64,000 nt of DNA from Gerris lacustris (lineage: Eukaryota; Arthropoda; Insecta; Hemiptera; Gerridae), in contig OX578281.1 of assembly GCA_951217055.1 (NCBI GenBank), positions 62,498,043 to 62,562,042 on the forward strand, given 5' to 3'. A model generated the notes under the pieces. That model had not been told where the DNA came from, did no database searches, and saw only the letters and a list, made by a program, of their open reading frames with translations. Position 1 is the first letter of the stretch. Each line of letters opens with the position of its first letter. Below, one piece after another: positions 1 to 14,003 of the stretch. Position numbers and translations under genes: made by a program.

Positions 1-1299
1 CCTTGCTATTTCTCTGCCAGTATGGCGTCTGTCTTACAATTAAAAATAAAGATTTAAATTCAAATGCACCTTACATCTAAATAAAGATTTAATAATCCAA
101 CAATATCCACGGTAGACTGCCTAACTTTGACGTCTGAACAAGTTAGTAAAAAAGAGAACGGAAGATTTTCCCTTTGAAACAGGGTGTGACTTATATTCGA
201 TGCATTAATTTGTTTCCAAATTTTTGGTTCAAAAATCGGGATGCGTGTTATATTCGATGCAATGCGCTACTTTTGTTAATATGGAATGATTGTATAGGTA
301 TTCATTTCTCCGTAAACATAGAGCAAATCCGTTTTAAACATAAAACTGGTTGATCTATTACTAACATATTATGGGTCCTTCCAGGAAACGAATAATTATA
401 AATATTACTCTCGAAAATAGCTTTATTTACCAATATGTTTATTCAATATGCTTTTTACCAATATTTACAGCTTTAAAGCTGTTAATATTGGTAAATATAG
501 AAACCCTATTGATGAACGACAGCTTATAATATCAATTTGGATTATAAAAACCCCTTTTTTAGTTTCTATTAAAAATTTATAACTTGATAAGAGAAGATGC
601 TATCTATAAATATAATTGTGTTTAAAATTAAAAAAAATATGTTTTTTCCAACTTTGTAACTACCTTTATTGTATAATAATAATTTCTTAAAATTATTGCC
701 ATTCTTTTAATAATCTATATAAATAATATATTTTTCTATGTATATAAAAATAAAGTTTTATCTGTATGTGTGTGTGTTCCCTATATGTCCAGAGGTGAGT
801 GCAAACATGTTGCGCGTGTTATTGGCTTGGTTTCATTGAAAAATATTGAGTAGAACCGAAGATATTAACATTTTTTAAAAAAATAAAACGAAATAACTTT
901 TTATAACCATGTCGGATATTGATTAATATCCAAATTCATCAAAACAATCAAAACAAACACGTTTTTAAAAAACTAATATATTCTATTACTTGAAATATAT
1001 TTTTCTTTAAATATATTTTTGTACGCAAGATTAACATTATTGTGAGATAAAATTCAATCTTAATAAAAAAAAAGAGTCATTCATCGTGCCTAATAATATT
1101 GAATATAGAGGACTTTTTTGCATTTACATAAAAACTCCACACTACGATGAGGAGAGAATTTTTTATTCTTAATATTGGAATGAATGATGTTTAGAGTAAT
1201 TCTATTCTAAGAAGGTTTTGGAGAAAAAAACGATTTAGGCATTTCATTTAATTGCTATTATTAATAATAATTTTAACCAAGATATATTTTTTTTTTCAG
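1..1299. other. AT-rich non-coding sequence, probably an intron
   Basis: No exon is recognisable here. The segment ends in a long T-run and a CAG acceptor just before the first MADF-BESS exon at 1300, so at least its right part should be intron. The amino-terminal half of the MADF domain is not visible and is probably left of the window. Confidence 0.5.
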
Positions 1300-1465
1300 A
1301 AACGATATGCCGAGAAAAATGGGCGAATTTACGAAGCAACTTTGCTCGAGAACTGAGGAAAGCCAGGAGAAAACTTAACGAAGAGGGTCCCAGCAACAAA
1401 CCAGAATCACAGTGGGTTTTCTATGAAGCTATGGGATTTCTTGCTCCTTTCGTCAAATCTAGACT
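1300..1465 (+). CDS. MADF-BESS gene, penultimate exon (C-terminal half of MADF)
   Basis: Acceptor TTTTTTCAG, donor GTAAGT at 1466. Read in the frame beginning ACG ATA TGC, it encodes the conserved W and F/Y-rich end of a MADF domain. Two bases (CT) are left for the next exon. Confidence 0.85.
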
Positions 1466-2518
1466 GTAAGTATTTGTTTTACTTGGCACTGGTTGGTTAC
1501 ATATCCTCCCGGTGAAAATCACCATCAGCTAACAACCTCTTACCACCATCCCTATGCAAGTAGAGGTGGTTGGAGGTGGTTAGAGGTGGTTGGAGGTGGA
1601 AGAGATGGTTAGAGGTTGTTAGAGGGAGTTGGAAGTGCTTAGAGATGGTTAGGGGTCGTTAGTGGTGGTTGGAGATGGTTAGAGGTGGTTAGCGATGGTT
1701 AGAGGTGGTTAGAGATGGTTAGAGGTGGTTAGAGATGGTTAGAGGTGGTTAAAGGTAGTTAGAGAGGGTTAAAGGTGGTTTGAGGTGTTTAGAGGTGGTT
1801 AAAGGTGGTTTGAGGTGTTTAGAGGTGGGTAGAGGTGGTTAGAGGTAGATAGAGGAGGTTGTAGGTGGTTTGAGGTGGTTAGCTGGTGGTGATTTTCAAC
1901 GGGAGGGCACGTAATTAACCAGTACCTTTTTTCTTTTATTAGAATAATCTTTTACTTCAACTATGATGCAAATCAGTTAACTTTTTGTTTAGTTTTATGA
2001 GTAGTGAGTAATTTCAGATCGTTTAAATCAATCATAATCGAAAATTCTTTCTTTATCCTTCATTATTTAATTCAAGGCGATTTATTTTCAGAAGCACGGT
2101 ATTCGGAGAGTACGAAGAAGCAATGCCAGCAATGGTCAAGGTTGAAAGAGACACTAGCAGTAGCAATTGGTACGAATATGCCAAAAGCGAAAGGGAGAAC
2201 AGTTGGAACGACGGCACTAACTCCGGCCCTGCTCTGGAAACAGAACCGCTTTGTGAAATCCTCACCAAGAGGCCGAAAGTGGATGAAGACGACGAGTATC
2301 TTCCTAGGCCTTCACCTGGTGAAGCAGACGACGACAGACTCTTCCTTCTAAGTCTTTTACCTAACATGAGGAGACTCTCGATCAGCGACAACATGAGTTT
2401 TAGATTAAGCGTACAATCTTTGCTAATGGAAAAGCTGATTACTAGAATTCCAGTTCAGACGCAAACCGATGATGCGTCTCCATGTCCCAGTTCAGGATCT
2501 AGTCCACATACTCTATAG
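1300..2518 (+). CDS. MADF-BESS domain protein, 3' part of gene (two terminal exons)
   Basis: Last two coding exons of an Adf-1/Stwl-type regulator: 1300-1465 and 2092-2518. Family knowledge: the MADF domain is a Myb/SANT-like DNA-binding fold and the BESS motif mediates protein-protein contacts in nuclear regulators. Seen: exon 1300-1465 encodes the second half of a MADF domain (CREKWANLRSNFARELRK, then QWVFYEAMGFLAPFV, the usual W/F spacing). It ends in CT before GTAAGT, and the next exon starts with A after TTTTCAG, restoring Leu and keeping frame. The second exon has an acidic, serine-rich linker, then a BESS-like segment with DDDRLFLLSLLPNMRRLS and MSFRLSVQSLLMEKL, and stops at TAG 2516-2518. 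The first part of MADF and the start codon lie outside the window. The target genes cannot be told from sequence. Confidence 0.85.
1485..1926. mobile_element. MITE-like element with ~50-bp inverted ends and an internal AGAGGTGGTT minisatellite
   Basis: Lies in the intron between the two MADF-BESS exons. The left end (ACTGGTTGGTTAC, then CCTCCCGGTGAAAATCACC) is the imperfect reverse complement of the right end (GGTGATTTTCAACGGGAGG, then AATTAACCAGT). The interior is about 300 bp of degenerate 10-bp units related to AGAGGTGGTT. Small elements at 39761 and 41706 carry the same motif between different inverted ends. Confidence 0.75.
2092..2518 (+). CDS. MADF-BESS gene, terminal exon (linker and BESS motif)
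   Basis: Acceptor TTTATTTTCAG at 2081-2091. The first base completes a Leu codon; the frame then stays open to TAG at 2516-2518. An ATG at 2123 in this frame is internal. The BESS-like segment lies near residues 75-115 of this exon. Confidence 0.85.
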
Positions 2519-3664
2519 GCCAGGACAGACACTCCGGAGACATCCTTTTTGCCCATTCCGAGACTATTGTCTCCATTAGCTTCATCACCTGTGTTCCTGT
2601 CACCCATCCCAAGTCCTTCATGTCCACACTCTCCTTAACTTCGCGCGGCCCTTCTTTCTTTATCTTTCCTTCAGACAGTCAATCCTTTAAGACCAAAGAG
2701 TTCACTTAATTCTTTTTTATGTCCTTTATTTGACAGTCAATCCTTTCAGACTTAATTCTTCTTTATGTCCTTAATTCCTTTGAAAGTAAGATAAGGCAAG
2801 AGGGAGAGATAAGAGATAAGCATTTCTTGGCAGACACGATTTTTTAAACACTGCGCTGTCTAGAACCATGCATTGTATTGCATGAAACTATCCGACCCTC
2901 TCCAATTTTTTCACTCTGAAATCTTGCCAAAGATTTTTTTTTCTAGTCCAGTATACATCTTCAATTTATCTCTAGTTAAATTAACATACACTGAAGTCTA
3001 TATAATATGAATTTAAATCTTAATGATATTTTGTGGGGCTTAATTCAAGGTTTCGTAAACTTAACGAGTTCCTCTTAAAAAATGTTACTTTACTATATTA
3101 ATTATTTAACATGTACTATTTCATATATTTATATATGACAAATTAGTTAATTTAATAAAACACAGTTTTCAGATTTAAATCTAAAAACTTTCTTCAATTA
3201 TACCTTATAATTATGTTTTTTTCTAAATGATTAAAGTCAAACAATTTCAACTACCATCTTCCTTATTATACTTGTATTCAATTTCAGAAACTTGTTAATT
3301 TAGCTTTAGTTAAAAACAATGAACTTCATTGCTCTAAAAATACCTTTAGTAATATCTAGAAGGTGAAATAACGTACTAATCACGCTCGAGTTTAAGACTT
3401 TACCAAACTAATCTATTTAAGTTTAAACTTAGAAGGATTCTTCTAGGTCTAGGTTATGTTTAACATCAAAACCAAACGCGTGCTATAATAGGCACTAACT
3501 CTGAAAATACTTCTCTTCTTAGCACTTTTAACGGTATATACAATACATAATATAAATTAAACAATATGTTTACTTTTATAAACCAAAAATATGTCCAAAA
3601 CATTCGTTTTTTACAATATCGCAATTAATCTTAGTCATATTTAACTTATAAAAGATTTCAATAA
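2519..3664 (+). other. Likely 3' UTR of the MADF-BESS gene, then AT-rich spacer
   Basis: No coding potential seen. The first ~400 bases are less AT-rich and fit a 3' UTR. A possible polyadenylation signal AATAAA lies at about 3154. Confidence 0.4.
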
Positions 3665-4445
3665 TAATAATCCGTGTCTTAATTGACCGCGGAGGGCTTA
3701 GGCTTGCAAAAGGTGTGTTTAGAAGGTTACTATAATAATAATCCGTGGCTCAACTAACCTCTTAGGCTTGCCAAAGGTGTGAATAAAAGGTTACAATAAT
3801 AATAATAATAATCATAATCCGTGGCGCAACTAACCGTAGAGGGCTTAGGCATGCCAAAGGTGTTAATAAAATATTATAATAATCCGTGGTGCAACAAACC
3901 GTAGAGGGCTTAGGCCTGCCAAAGGTGTGTATAAAAGGTTACAATAATAATAATCCGTGGCGAAACAGACAGTTGAGGGCTTAGGCCTGCCAAAGGTGTG
4001 TATAAAAGGTTACAATAATAATAATCCGTGGCGAAACAGACAGTTGAGGGCTTAGGCCTGCCAAAGGTGTGTATAAAAGGTTACAATAATAATAATCCGT
4101 GGCGAAGCAGACGGTTGAGGGCTTAGGCCTGCCAAAGGTGTGTATAAAAGGTTACAATAATAATAATAATCATAATCCGTGGCGCAACTAACCGTAGAGG
4201 GCTTAGGCTTGCCAAAGGTGTGTATAAAAGGTTACAATAATAATAATCCGTGGCGAAACAGACAGTTGAGGGCTTAGGCCTGCCAAAGGTGTGTATAAAA
4301 GGTTACAATAATAATAATCCGTGGCGAAACAGACAGTTGAGGGCTTAGGCCTGCCAAAGGTGTGTATAAAAGGTTACAATAATAATAATCCGTGGCGAAA
4401 CAGACAGTAGAAGGCCTAGACTTGCCAAAGGTGTGAATAAAAGTG
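3665..4445. repeat. 71-bp tandem satellite array, about 11 units
   Basis: Units carry TAATAATAATCCGTGGCG, GAGGGCTTAGGC and TGCCAAAGGTGTGTATAAAA. TCCGTGG recurs at 3954, 4025 and 4096, a period of 71 bp. Units at the left edge differ in length and sequence, while those in the middle are nearly identical, the usual pattern of unequal exchange. No ORF. Confidence 0.9.
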
Positions 4446-5988
<1,543 letters not shown>

Positions 5989-6011
5989 TTCTTGCTTGGC
6001 TGGCAAAACAC

Positions 6012-6364
6012 ATCAGCAGAGTAATACCGTGTTTTTGCACACTGCAATAGGCTACACAATTTGCGAGAGACACCAAGGGATGTGCCACGCAAGCGTGACA
6101 CATAGGAACTGTTCCAACATCAGACATAACGTCATTAAGATGTTGGCTCGGCATTACGCTATGTCATGCATCGTTTCGTTGCGTCCGACTCATCAGGGGC
6201 CCGACGATGCCCACCCAACTCTGGACCTATATACTACATCAAGAAGATCAGATATAGGACTTATCAGAGACGAGGGTGCTCTCATACCGCCAGGAACAGT
6301 TCCCTTGGTGTCTCTCGCAAATTGTGTAGCCTATTGCAGTGTGCAAAAACACGGTATTACTCTG

Positions 6365-6369
<5 letters not shown>
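6012..6369. mobile_element. Intact MITE-like element with perfect 69-bp inverted ends, carrying a hammerhead
   Basis: Ends 6012-6080 and 6301-6369 are exact reverse complements by eye (outer end ATCAGCAGAGTAATACCG). The right end runs straight into a (TA)n tract, and the related partial copy at 5753 also abuts (TA)n, which suggests TA or microsatellite target preference. The ~220-bp interior has no convincing ORF. Perfect ends imply a recent origin. No transposase was seen, so the mobilising enzyme is unknown. Confidence 0.85.
6168..6210 (-). ncRNA. Hammerhead ribozyme motif (copy 2, weakened stem II)
   Basis: Same layout as the motif at 5866 with intact CUGAUGA, GAAA, GUC site and seven-pair stem III. 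Stem II reads GUCG-GACG-CAAC, so one C-G pair has become C-A. It should be less active than copy 1. Confidence 0.75.

Positions 6370-6457
<88 letters not shown>
6369..6457. repeat. (TA)n microsatellite
   Basis: Pure TA repeat directly bordering the right end of the hammerhead-bearing element. Confidence 0.97.
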
Positions 6458-6459
<2 letters not shown>

Positions 6460-7029
6460 GCAAGTCCTTTTAATAGAAACATTGAAATTGTTTTAGAGAA
6501 AACACTTAAAGGGCTGCATTTATTTATTATTATAGTTCATGGGTCACTATAATTCATGGGTTACAAAACGTCTGCTCAATATATAAAGCAGATTTTAGCT
6601 TTGAGTAACCAATTAAGGGGAGACACATAGCTTTTATTCTGCAAAGTCCTTTATATATTATCAAAATATTTTCAGATAAACTCTAAAAGGACTTTGAAGA
6701 AGCCGCTATTGGCTGCTATTATAACTTAAAGAAAAAATCATTAATATCAATAAACTTTTTTTTTAAAATAGATTCTTAAATTACAAAAGTACTAAAATTT
6801 TAAAGGATAAATATTTTTATCTGAAAAATTAATAATTTTTCTATTCCCTAATTCAATAAATGCCTTTTGTAATACTAAATGAAAGTAATTTATTTGTTAA
6901 AATTGAAGACACCATTTACTACTTGTAATACAAATATTCGAAGCTTATTTTGGCACGAAATTGTAAATTTTATCTAATATTTGTATATTTAAATTACCAA
7001 TAGTTATAGTCATGAAATTTAATATATAA

Positions 7030-7099
<70 letters not shown>

Positions 7100-10000
7100 T
7101 TATAATTTAGTATAACTGATTTACCAAAATACAAAATACTATATCTAGTCATTTTTAAGGACTATGTTAAGAGTAAAGAAATTTTGGCTGTTATTATTTT
7201 TATAATAATAAGTTTTATTATAATTATCAATCTTTTGATTTCATTATTTGATCATTTAATTTTAGAAATTATATTAGAAACCACAGAAGATTTTTCTTTT
7301 TTAATATAAAAAATTAATTTATAATTATTCTTCAACATAAACCAAACTATAATTATTTTTCAAGAAAGGTGAAGCATTATGTGCCATTTTATACAATTAA
7401 AAAAATTCTGAAGTATAATTTTTTTTTTATATATTTCAAATTATTATTCTTATGTTATGTAGACTGTGAAAAATCCTTTATAATTATTATTTTTTTCATT
7501 TTAATAAAAAGATAAAATCTTAATAATAAAAATAAAAAATATATAAAATAAATTCAAACTATAGAATAATAAATAGTACACTTATGTGTTTTATGTATTT
7601 ACATACAAACTATATTTTCATCTGTAAATGTTATATCATCCTCCCACATCAATAATGATAACAATATAACTCAAATTAAATTTTTTACAATAAACTAAAG
7701 CAAGATGATATTTCATTAACTAATTTATAAAAGAAATAATATACTAATTAAATCTCTATATCTCTCTTTTAACTTAATTTCCCAAATATATTTTTAATTT
7801 TTAGAATTAAATTTATACATTTTATTTTTGTTTGTTTGTACCTGATGTTGTTAGTTACCCTGACAATTCTTGATTTTTTGGTTAAAATGGATGTACAACA
7901 GTAATAAATTGAAAATCAACAAAATATTTTAAACAATAAAAACATTCGATAGTATATTTAGTTTAAATGTATAACAATTGTGCAATAGCATTTAAAGTAT
8001 TTCTTACTTTCCGATTTAAATGTAAAGAAAATCAAACAAATATTAATTCATAATTAATATTTATTTATTTCTGATAATAATAACTATGGAATAATAAATA
8101 CTTTAGTAAATCTTTATATTACTATTTAGCTTCACTTTTTAAGTTAAAGTTTTATGTATGTAACATATGTATTGTGTTAATTTCTTAAGCATTTTTTTTT
8201 TACTGAAAATGAAAAACTATTAGGTACTCAAATTTTAAATATAAATATTGCCAAACATGAACATTTATAGCTAAATTTGACTAATAATATAACTTGACTT
8301 GGCAGTATATAAATTTTATTTTTGGCTTTGCCTACATTAAAAAAAAAAAACAGACAAATTTCATAATAAGAAATTGCACAATATTCATTTAAAATAAATT
8401 ATAATTATTTTGGGTAATTATAAGCTTTATGCACGATTTAATTTTTTTTTTTAAATAATCATTTTTTCATAAAAAAATATTTGTTTTCTGATAAGATATT
8501 TTATTTATTATTATAATATTATTTGTTTTTTTTTTATTTGATAAATAAATAAATAATAAATAAGGTTTTTTTATACTGGTATTTGTTTTATTTTTATTTA
8601 TTTATTCTTATTTTGTAATTATTCTCAGGTTTATTTATTTAGTTAAGAAATAATTATTTGTTTAAAAAAAAAAATGTATAAATGCAAATTTAAATAACAT
8701 AAATAAAAGATTTACGTTAACTTAAAATACTTTTTTGTTTCTCAATTCCTCCCTAAATAATATAGTTATTAAGAACGAAATTTTATCAAACGTACTCACT
8801 ATAAATAATATTCAGATATTAAAAATTATTATTAGTATATTTCTAAACAACAATTGCAAATATTTAATTCAGAACTGACTTCGACCTCATTGATAAGTCA
8901 TTAGTCAGTCAAATAATAATTAATTATCAATCAAATCAAAATAACTCATTGACTGATATCATCAATTATAATTAATTATCAGTCAACTCAAAACAACTCA
9001 TTGACTAATATCATCAATCAGCCAACTCTAACTAATGACAAAATAATTAAGGCACTTCTTCACTGTAGCTCCCCCCCCCCCCCCTTGGCTCTAAACAATA
9101 ATTTTCCCTGCAAAAGTCTCAAAGGTTAGTGTGTTTGTCTCCCCAAGACATTGAGACTCCTGGGGCAGCTTTTTTAAGCTATTTTAAAATTAAGTCTTAT
9201 CATGTGTAAAATTAAATCTTATACGCAGAAAACTGTAGGACAATAAGTTTTCTTAGCGTATATTTAATATTCTTTTATCTTAATAGTTAGACTAAGGGAT
9301 ATTATCACATTTATATAACAAGTGTGACATTCCTGTGTCCCAAGGTACTAAGGTACATTGGAGCAATATCCCTTTTTCTTTATAGTAATTTAGACTAAGG
9401 AACATATTTATACTTTTCTGTATATTATGTTCCTTTGTCTTTGTTCCTTGTTAATGTTCCATGTTAAGTAAGGAAGTACCATAATTAAATGCAGTTGAAA
9501 TCACTTTATGCATATTATGTTTAACATTAACTCAATTGTGGTTTAACCACAATTTGATCATTCATTAACTTTTAGAACACTATTCACTATTTCTTTTGTT
9601 TTTATAGTTAAAAAAACAAACCTAAAAATAATTTAAGACTACAAAAAAAGACTAAAATTATTTAATTATGTTTTTAATAAACTAGTTACAATTTATTAAA
9701 TTTCAATGTGCAATTTAATAATTTAATTTAATGATTTATTAGTTATAATTATAGTAATAAAGATAAGATGTGGCGTGACAAAATCATTTTAACAATATTT
9801 CAATATGAGAAATTGCAGGAATCTGTAAATAATTGAAGTTATTATTTTTAAATATTTATATTATTTATATCTTAATTCATACACTATAATGTGATTGTGT
9901 TTCTGATTTATTTATTGGACTTTAATTTATAGCAGGGCATTTTGTTTATTTTTCCAAATGTGGTTACCTTTATTTTGTAAGTAAATTTAAGATTAAAATA

Positions 10001-10311
10001 AAAACATTTTTTTTTTAATGTTAATTTTTTTTATTCTTAACCTAATTTGACATTTTCTGTTTATTTCTTTTGAATAATTTGTTTAAAGAGATTTATTAAT
10101 CTCAATATCAAAGTGCAATTATAACCATCTTATAATATATTATTAACATTATATAATATATTATTATCATAAGACACTTATAAGGACACAAAATCATATG
10201 ATATTGAGCTTTTAAGAAATTAAAATGTACTATAGGGTAATAGAACATCAAATATAGGGTACACGAAGGAATACGAAGACTGCCGGCTCAACTATAAATT
10301 CAGTATGTCTA
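6458..10311. other. Long AT-rich region, no genes seen
   Basis: Contains a third (TA)n tract at about 7039-7095, two ~60-bp direct repeats near 8900-9010 (CTCATTGACT with ATCATCAAT), and a C-run near 9070. Around 9290-9480 lies a fragment of a dispersed repeat whose core reads TTCCTTTGTCCCAAAGTACA in other copies. No exon of a known family was recognised. Confidence 0.5.
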
Positions 10312-10476
10312 AAGCCGGCCGTAAAGCTTGTGGTATACTTGGAAGGTTAACCTGTTCAGGTTTACCGGAGTGTGTGTGCTAACATAACTGTGCAGTTATC
10401 TCATAACTTAGCAAACGCTCCGGTGTACCTATACAGGTTAACCAGTCAAGTATGCCGCAAAGTGTATGGCCGCCTT
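10312..10476. mobile_element. Small fold-back element (~165 bp)
   Basis: Left arm (GCCGGCCGTAAAGC, GGTTAACCTGTTCAGG, CCGGAG) and right arm (CTCCGG, CCTATACAGGTTAACC, TATGGCCGCC) are imperfect reverse complements around a centre near 10395. No ORF. Confidence 0.7.
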
Positions 10477-10650
10477 AAAGAAATTGTAAGGTTCAAACAA
10501 ATGGTAACAGAAAGATTCTTGAAGACTTTGAATTAAAAAAAAATTAGAAGTCAAATTTGTAAAATGTGTAATGAGTTAGTAGGAATACTTTATATGAATT
10601 AAAGAATCGATTAAGCAAAAAGTTAAAGAGCGTTGACGATTAAAATTAAT

Positions 10651-11210
10651 AGTCCACAGGCCACCATAAGAAGTGAGTCGCTGATTGATAAAGTTTTCTT
10701 ACCTTATGGAATCGCTTATTTATGCCTTGTCAACCGATGAATTGGGTATATTCTGGTCATATATTCTGGGGAATATATGGCCTTCTGCTGGAACATTGAA
10801 AAGAGATAGATAAAGTTTTGATTTTCACAGGATCGTTTAATGAAATTATTTTAAAAACAGTGGTAAAGGTGGCCACCGATAAGAGTGGGCCGTTTGGGGT
10901 GGCCACCGGCCCAAACATATCGCTCTGCGGGGGCGTTGAAAAGAAAACGGCCCACTCGTATAGGTGGCCACCTTTACCACTGTTTTTGAAATAATTTAAT
11001 TAAACGATCCTGTGAAAATAAAAGCTTTATCTATCTCTTTTCAATGTTCCCGCAGAAGGCCAAGTTTGGCATGTCAACAAAAAAGAAATGGCCCAGCGCC
11101 CAGTTGCCATATACCCAATTCATCGGTGGACAAGGCATAAATAAGCGATTCCATAAGGTAAGAAAACTTTATCAATCAGCGACTCACTTCTTATGGTGGC
11201 CTGTGGACTA
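10651..11210. mobile_element. Fold-back element (~560 bp, long arms)
   Basis: AGTCCACAGGCCACCATAAG at the left end is mirrored by CTTATGGTGGCCTGTGGACT at the right. Further inside, GATAAAGTTTT, CACAGGATCGTTTAAT and GGTAAAGGTGGCCACC are mirrored in the same order. The centre is near 10930. The short ORF starting at 11044 lies within the right arm and is not a gene. Confidence 0.85.
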
Positions 11211-11600
11211 TAATATGCGGTCTACTTTCGATAAACCATTCAAATTTCATAAAAGTCAGATAAGTGCTTTTGATGATATAGGTGTAAATAAATGTATGTC
11301 ATTTGGAAGAGAAATAAATGAGCGCAGAAGGTTGAAACTTATATGGGACCAACAATTGGCTAATGATGACCTACCATAAGAATTTCAATAGAATCAGATT
11401 AAGTAGTTTTTAAGATATGTTGGTTGGCAAACATTGAGGGCAGACCAACAGACAGAAACGGAACCAAAAATGTTCCCTGATGTCTGAAAAGGATTTCTGT
11501 CTTGGATTTTTTAAAATTGGAGACCTAAAACTATAAAAATTTCGTTCTTTAGAACGATCACATAGCTTCCGTTACCTTCAATAAGCTCGGAAGCAAAATG
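11205..11600 (-). repeat. Dispersed repeat family A (minus-strand copy)
   Basis: Family A starts GCTTCCGAGCTTACCGAAGG and contains CAAGACAGAAATC, a TCTGTCTGTCGG stretch and GTTTCAACCTTCTGC. Related copies lie at 12568-13174 (+), 14431-15000 (-), 32720-32856 (-) and 53104-53695 (+). No intact ORF was seen in any of them. Confidence 0.8.
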
Positions 11601-12007
11601 CATTTAAAGTAGTCTTTTTCGCGTCTTTATAATAAAAAGTTCAAAACTTATAGCTGAAACGAACTTTTAAATTACCACTACTTTGATACGTCTTGACCGA
11701 TTATGCTGGTTAACAAACTCGTCCTAACAACATAGTTGGCCATTTAACAAGCCCTACTGGCCCTTTGTGTTAGCTAAAAGCAGGAAACAGGGCTTCCATC
11801 CTTTCACTGAAGGAATAACTAATCTAAAGTAAGTAAGGATGCCTTTAAAGTTGTCCCAACACGGCTTCCATCCTTTCACTGAAGGATTAACTAATCTAAG
11901 ATAAGCAAGGATACTTTTAAAGGAATTATTAATAAAGATAAAATAATTAAATCAGGACAATGGAAGAATACATGTTCGATTATACTGAAGAACATAAGGT
12001 TTAGAGA

Positions 12008-12328
12008 TTACATTAACAGTAAGTAGCTATTTGGCTTAAGGAAAAATAATAACCTTCCTTTAGCGATATTTCGACCCCTCGTTGGGTCATTCTCAAGCTG
12101 GCTGACTAGAAAATCACACTACAATGTAATCTTTGAATTGAAATTGAAACATTTCGTGAATCATCTGATTCAAATCATTGACTCGAATCAGACGATTCAA
12201 TTAAATTCATTATTTAGTGTGATCTTCTAGTCAGCCAGCTTGGGAATGACCCGAGTAGGGGTCGAAATATCGCTAAAGGGAGCGCATTATTTTTGCATAA
12301 GACCTAACAGCAATTAAATTTACATTAT
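12008..12328. mobile_element. Fold-back element with degenerate hammerhead-like arms
   Basis: Left arm TAGCGATATTTCGACCCCTC and CAAGCTGGCTGACTAG is mirrored by CTAGTCAGCCAGCTTG and GGGGTCGAAATATCGCTA on the right. Each arm, read outwards, resembles a hammerhead (stem GACCC/GGGUC followed by GAAA), but the CUGANGA core is changed to UUGAGAA, so no activity is expected. Confidence 0.75.
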
Positions 12329-12369
12329 CTATTCCTCCTACATTGCCTATGTACTATAAGCTATGTGGT

Positions 12370-13375
12370 ACTTCTTTAGATTGTTACTCCCCTATGATTT
12401 TTAGAATATAAATGACTTTGACGAAATAACTATTAAGATAAAGGGATGTTCAGTTCAATGTACTTTGAGACAAAGGAATATCACACTTCTGTTTTTATAA
12501 GGGGAGTAACAGTCTAAAGAAGAACATTCCGTACACCTTCTTTTGATTGTTACTCCCCTCTGTTTTTTGCTTCCGAGCTTACCGAAGGTAACGGAAGCTA
12601 TGGAAGCTATGTCGTCGCTCTGAAGAAAGAAAAATATTTAGGTCTCCGATTTCAAAAATTCCAAGACAGAAATCCGTTTCAGACATCAGGGAACATTTTT
12701 GGTTCCGTTTCTGTCTGTCGGTTGGTCTGTCGTTCAATTTTTGCGATCCAACATATCTTAAAGACTACACGTCCAATTTTAATGAATTTTAGGTGGTAGG
12801 TCATAATTAGCCCATTATTGGTCCCATATAAGTTTCAACCTTCTGCGTCTATTTGTTTCTTATCCATATGCACACAAACATACATTTATTTTCACCTATA
12901 GCTTCAAAAGTACTTATCTGATTAGAATGAAACTTTTATAGTTTATCGAATGTAACCCGAAGATAGCCCCAGATTAATTTGAACCATCTGCGCTCTTTAA
13001 CTTTTGCTAAATTGATACTTTAATTCGTGTAATAAATCAAAACAATTTTATCAGATTAAAAAAAACTGGGGAAACAATAAACAAATTAAATAATAATGGC
13101 TTGTAAAAGCATAAAATCAATAAAGTACGTGGATAGGATGCGAGGAAGCTATGTGCCACACCAATTGGCAGTCTATTTTTAGAATATAATTGATTTTGAC
13201 GAAATAACTATTAAGACAAAGGGATGTTCAGTTCAATGTACTTTGGGACAAAGGAATATCACACGTCTACTTTTCTAAGGGGAGTAACGGTCTAAAGAAG
13301 AACATTCTGTACACCTTCTTTTGATTGTTACTCCCCTCTGTTTTTTTTATAAGGGGAGTATCAATCTAAAGAAGT
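12370..13375. mobile_element. MITE family B, interrupted by a family A repeat
   Basis: Outer ends ACTTCTTTAGATTGTTACTC and its reverse complement near 13355-13375. The interior carries AAAGGGATGTTCAGT and CAAAGGAATATCACAC, present twice on either side of the family A copy at 12568-13174. Other family B copies lie at 28167-28489 and 45819-46056. Confidence 0.7.
12568..13174 (+). repeat. Dispersed repeat family A, longest copy (~607 bp)
   Basis: Runs from GCTTCCGAGCTTACCGAAGG to CACCAATTGGCAGTC, inserted in family B sequence. The matching end CACACTAATTGGCAGTC in the 53104 copy supports this as a real element boundary. Confidence 0.75.
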
Positions 13376-14003
13376 GCCAGCTATGGTATATTCTATATTA
13401 GATTTACTTGAAAAGGTTTTAAATTTCCTTAAAATTTAACAAAATTCATTTGAATTTTAAAATAGAATTAATCATATTCCAGGAGAAAAGGAAATGCGTA
13501 AACAATTTCTTAACAACAGGTACAAAAGAGGAAATTTACAGGCCAATCAAATTAGTCTTAAAGGGGTTGAAGTACGGAAGTCCAGACTTAGCTTCAACAA
13601 GGGTCCCATAGTATTGGCTTTTTAGTAAGGGATAACTGAGTTAATGCCTCGAGGGTAAGGGTGGAAGTGAAATTCCATTCGAACTTCTTGTTAAAGTATT
13701 ATACATGCATGAATACCAGCAGGAGATCCCTATCAGTGTAACATGAAACATATAATCCTTTAGCCCTTAACTCCTACACATATCCAGTCCATGTTACCTA
13801 ACCCTAAGCAAGGTCAAATCATGCCCTTAATGAATCATTCATGTTTCACAAAAAAATACAATTTGTGAAAACAACTGAGCAAAATGATTATCAGGTAATT
13901 TGATCATGTAAATAAATTAACTTTTAATAAATTATAAACATTAAGTTTATGAAATAAATGGTTGTTTTGACTGATATTTTATGTTGCCACTTCATAATTA
14001 TGA

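Noticed and set aside
2053..2394. Minus-strand ORF of 113 codons
   Set aside because: Shadow of the MADF-BESS terminal exon, which has domain support on the plus strand.
3665..4445. CRISPR-like array
   Set aside because: Units are contiguous tandem repeats without unique spacers, in a eukaryotic setting.
11044..11379. Plus-strand ORF of 111 codons
   Set aside because: Lies in the right arm of a fold-back element and runs into repeat family A.
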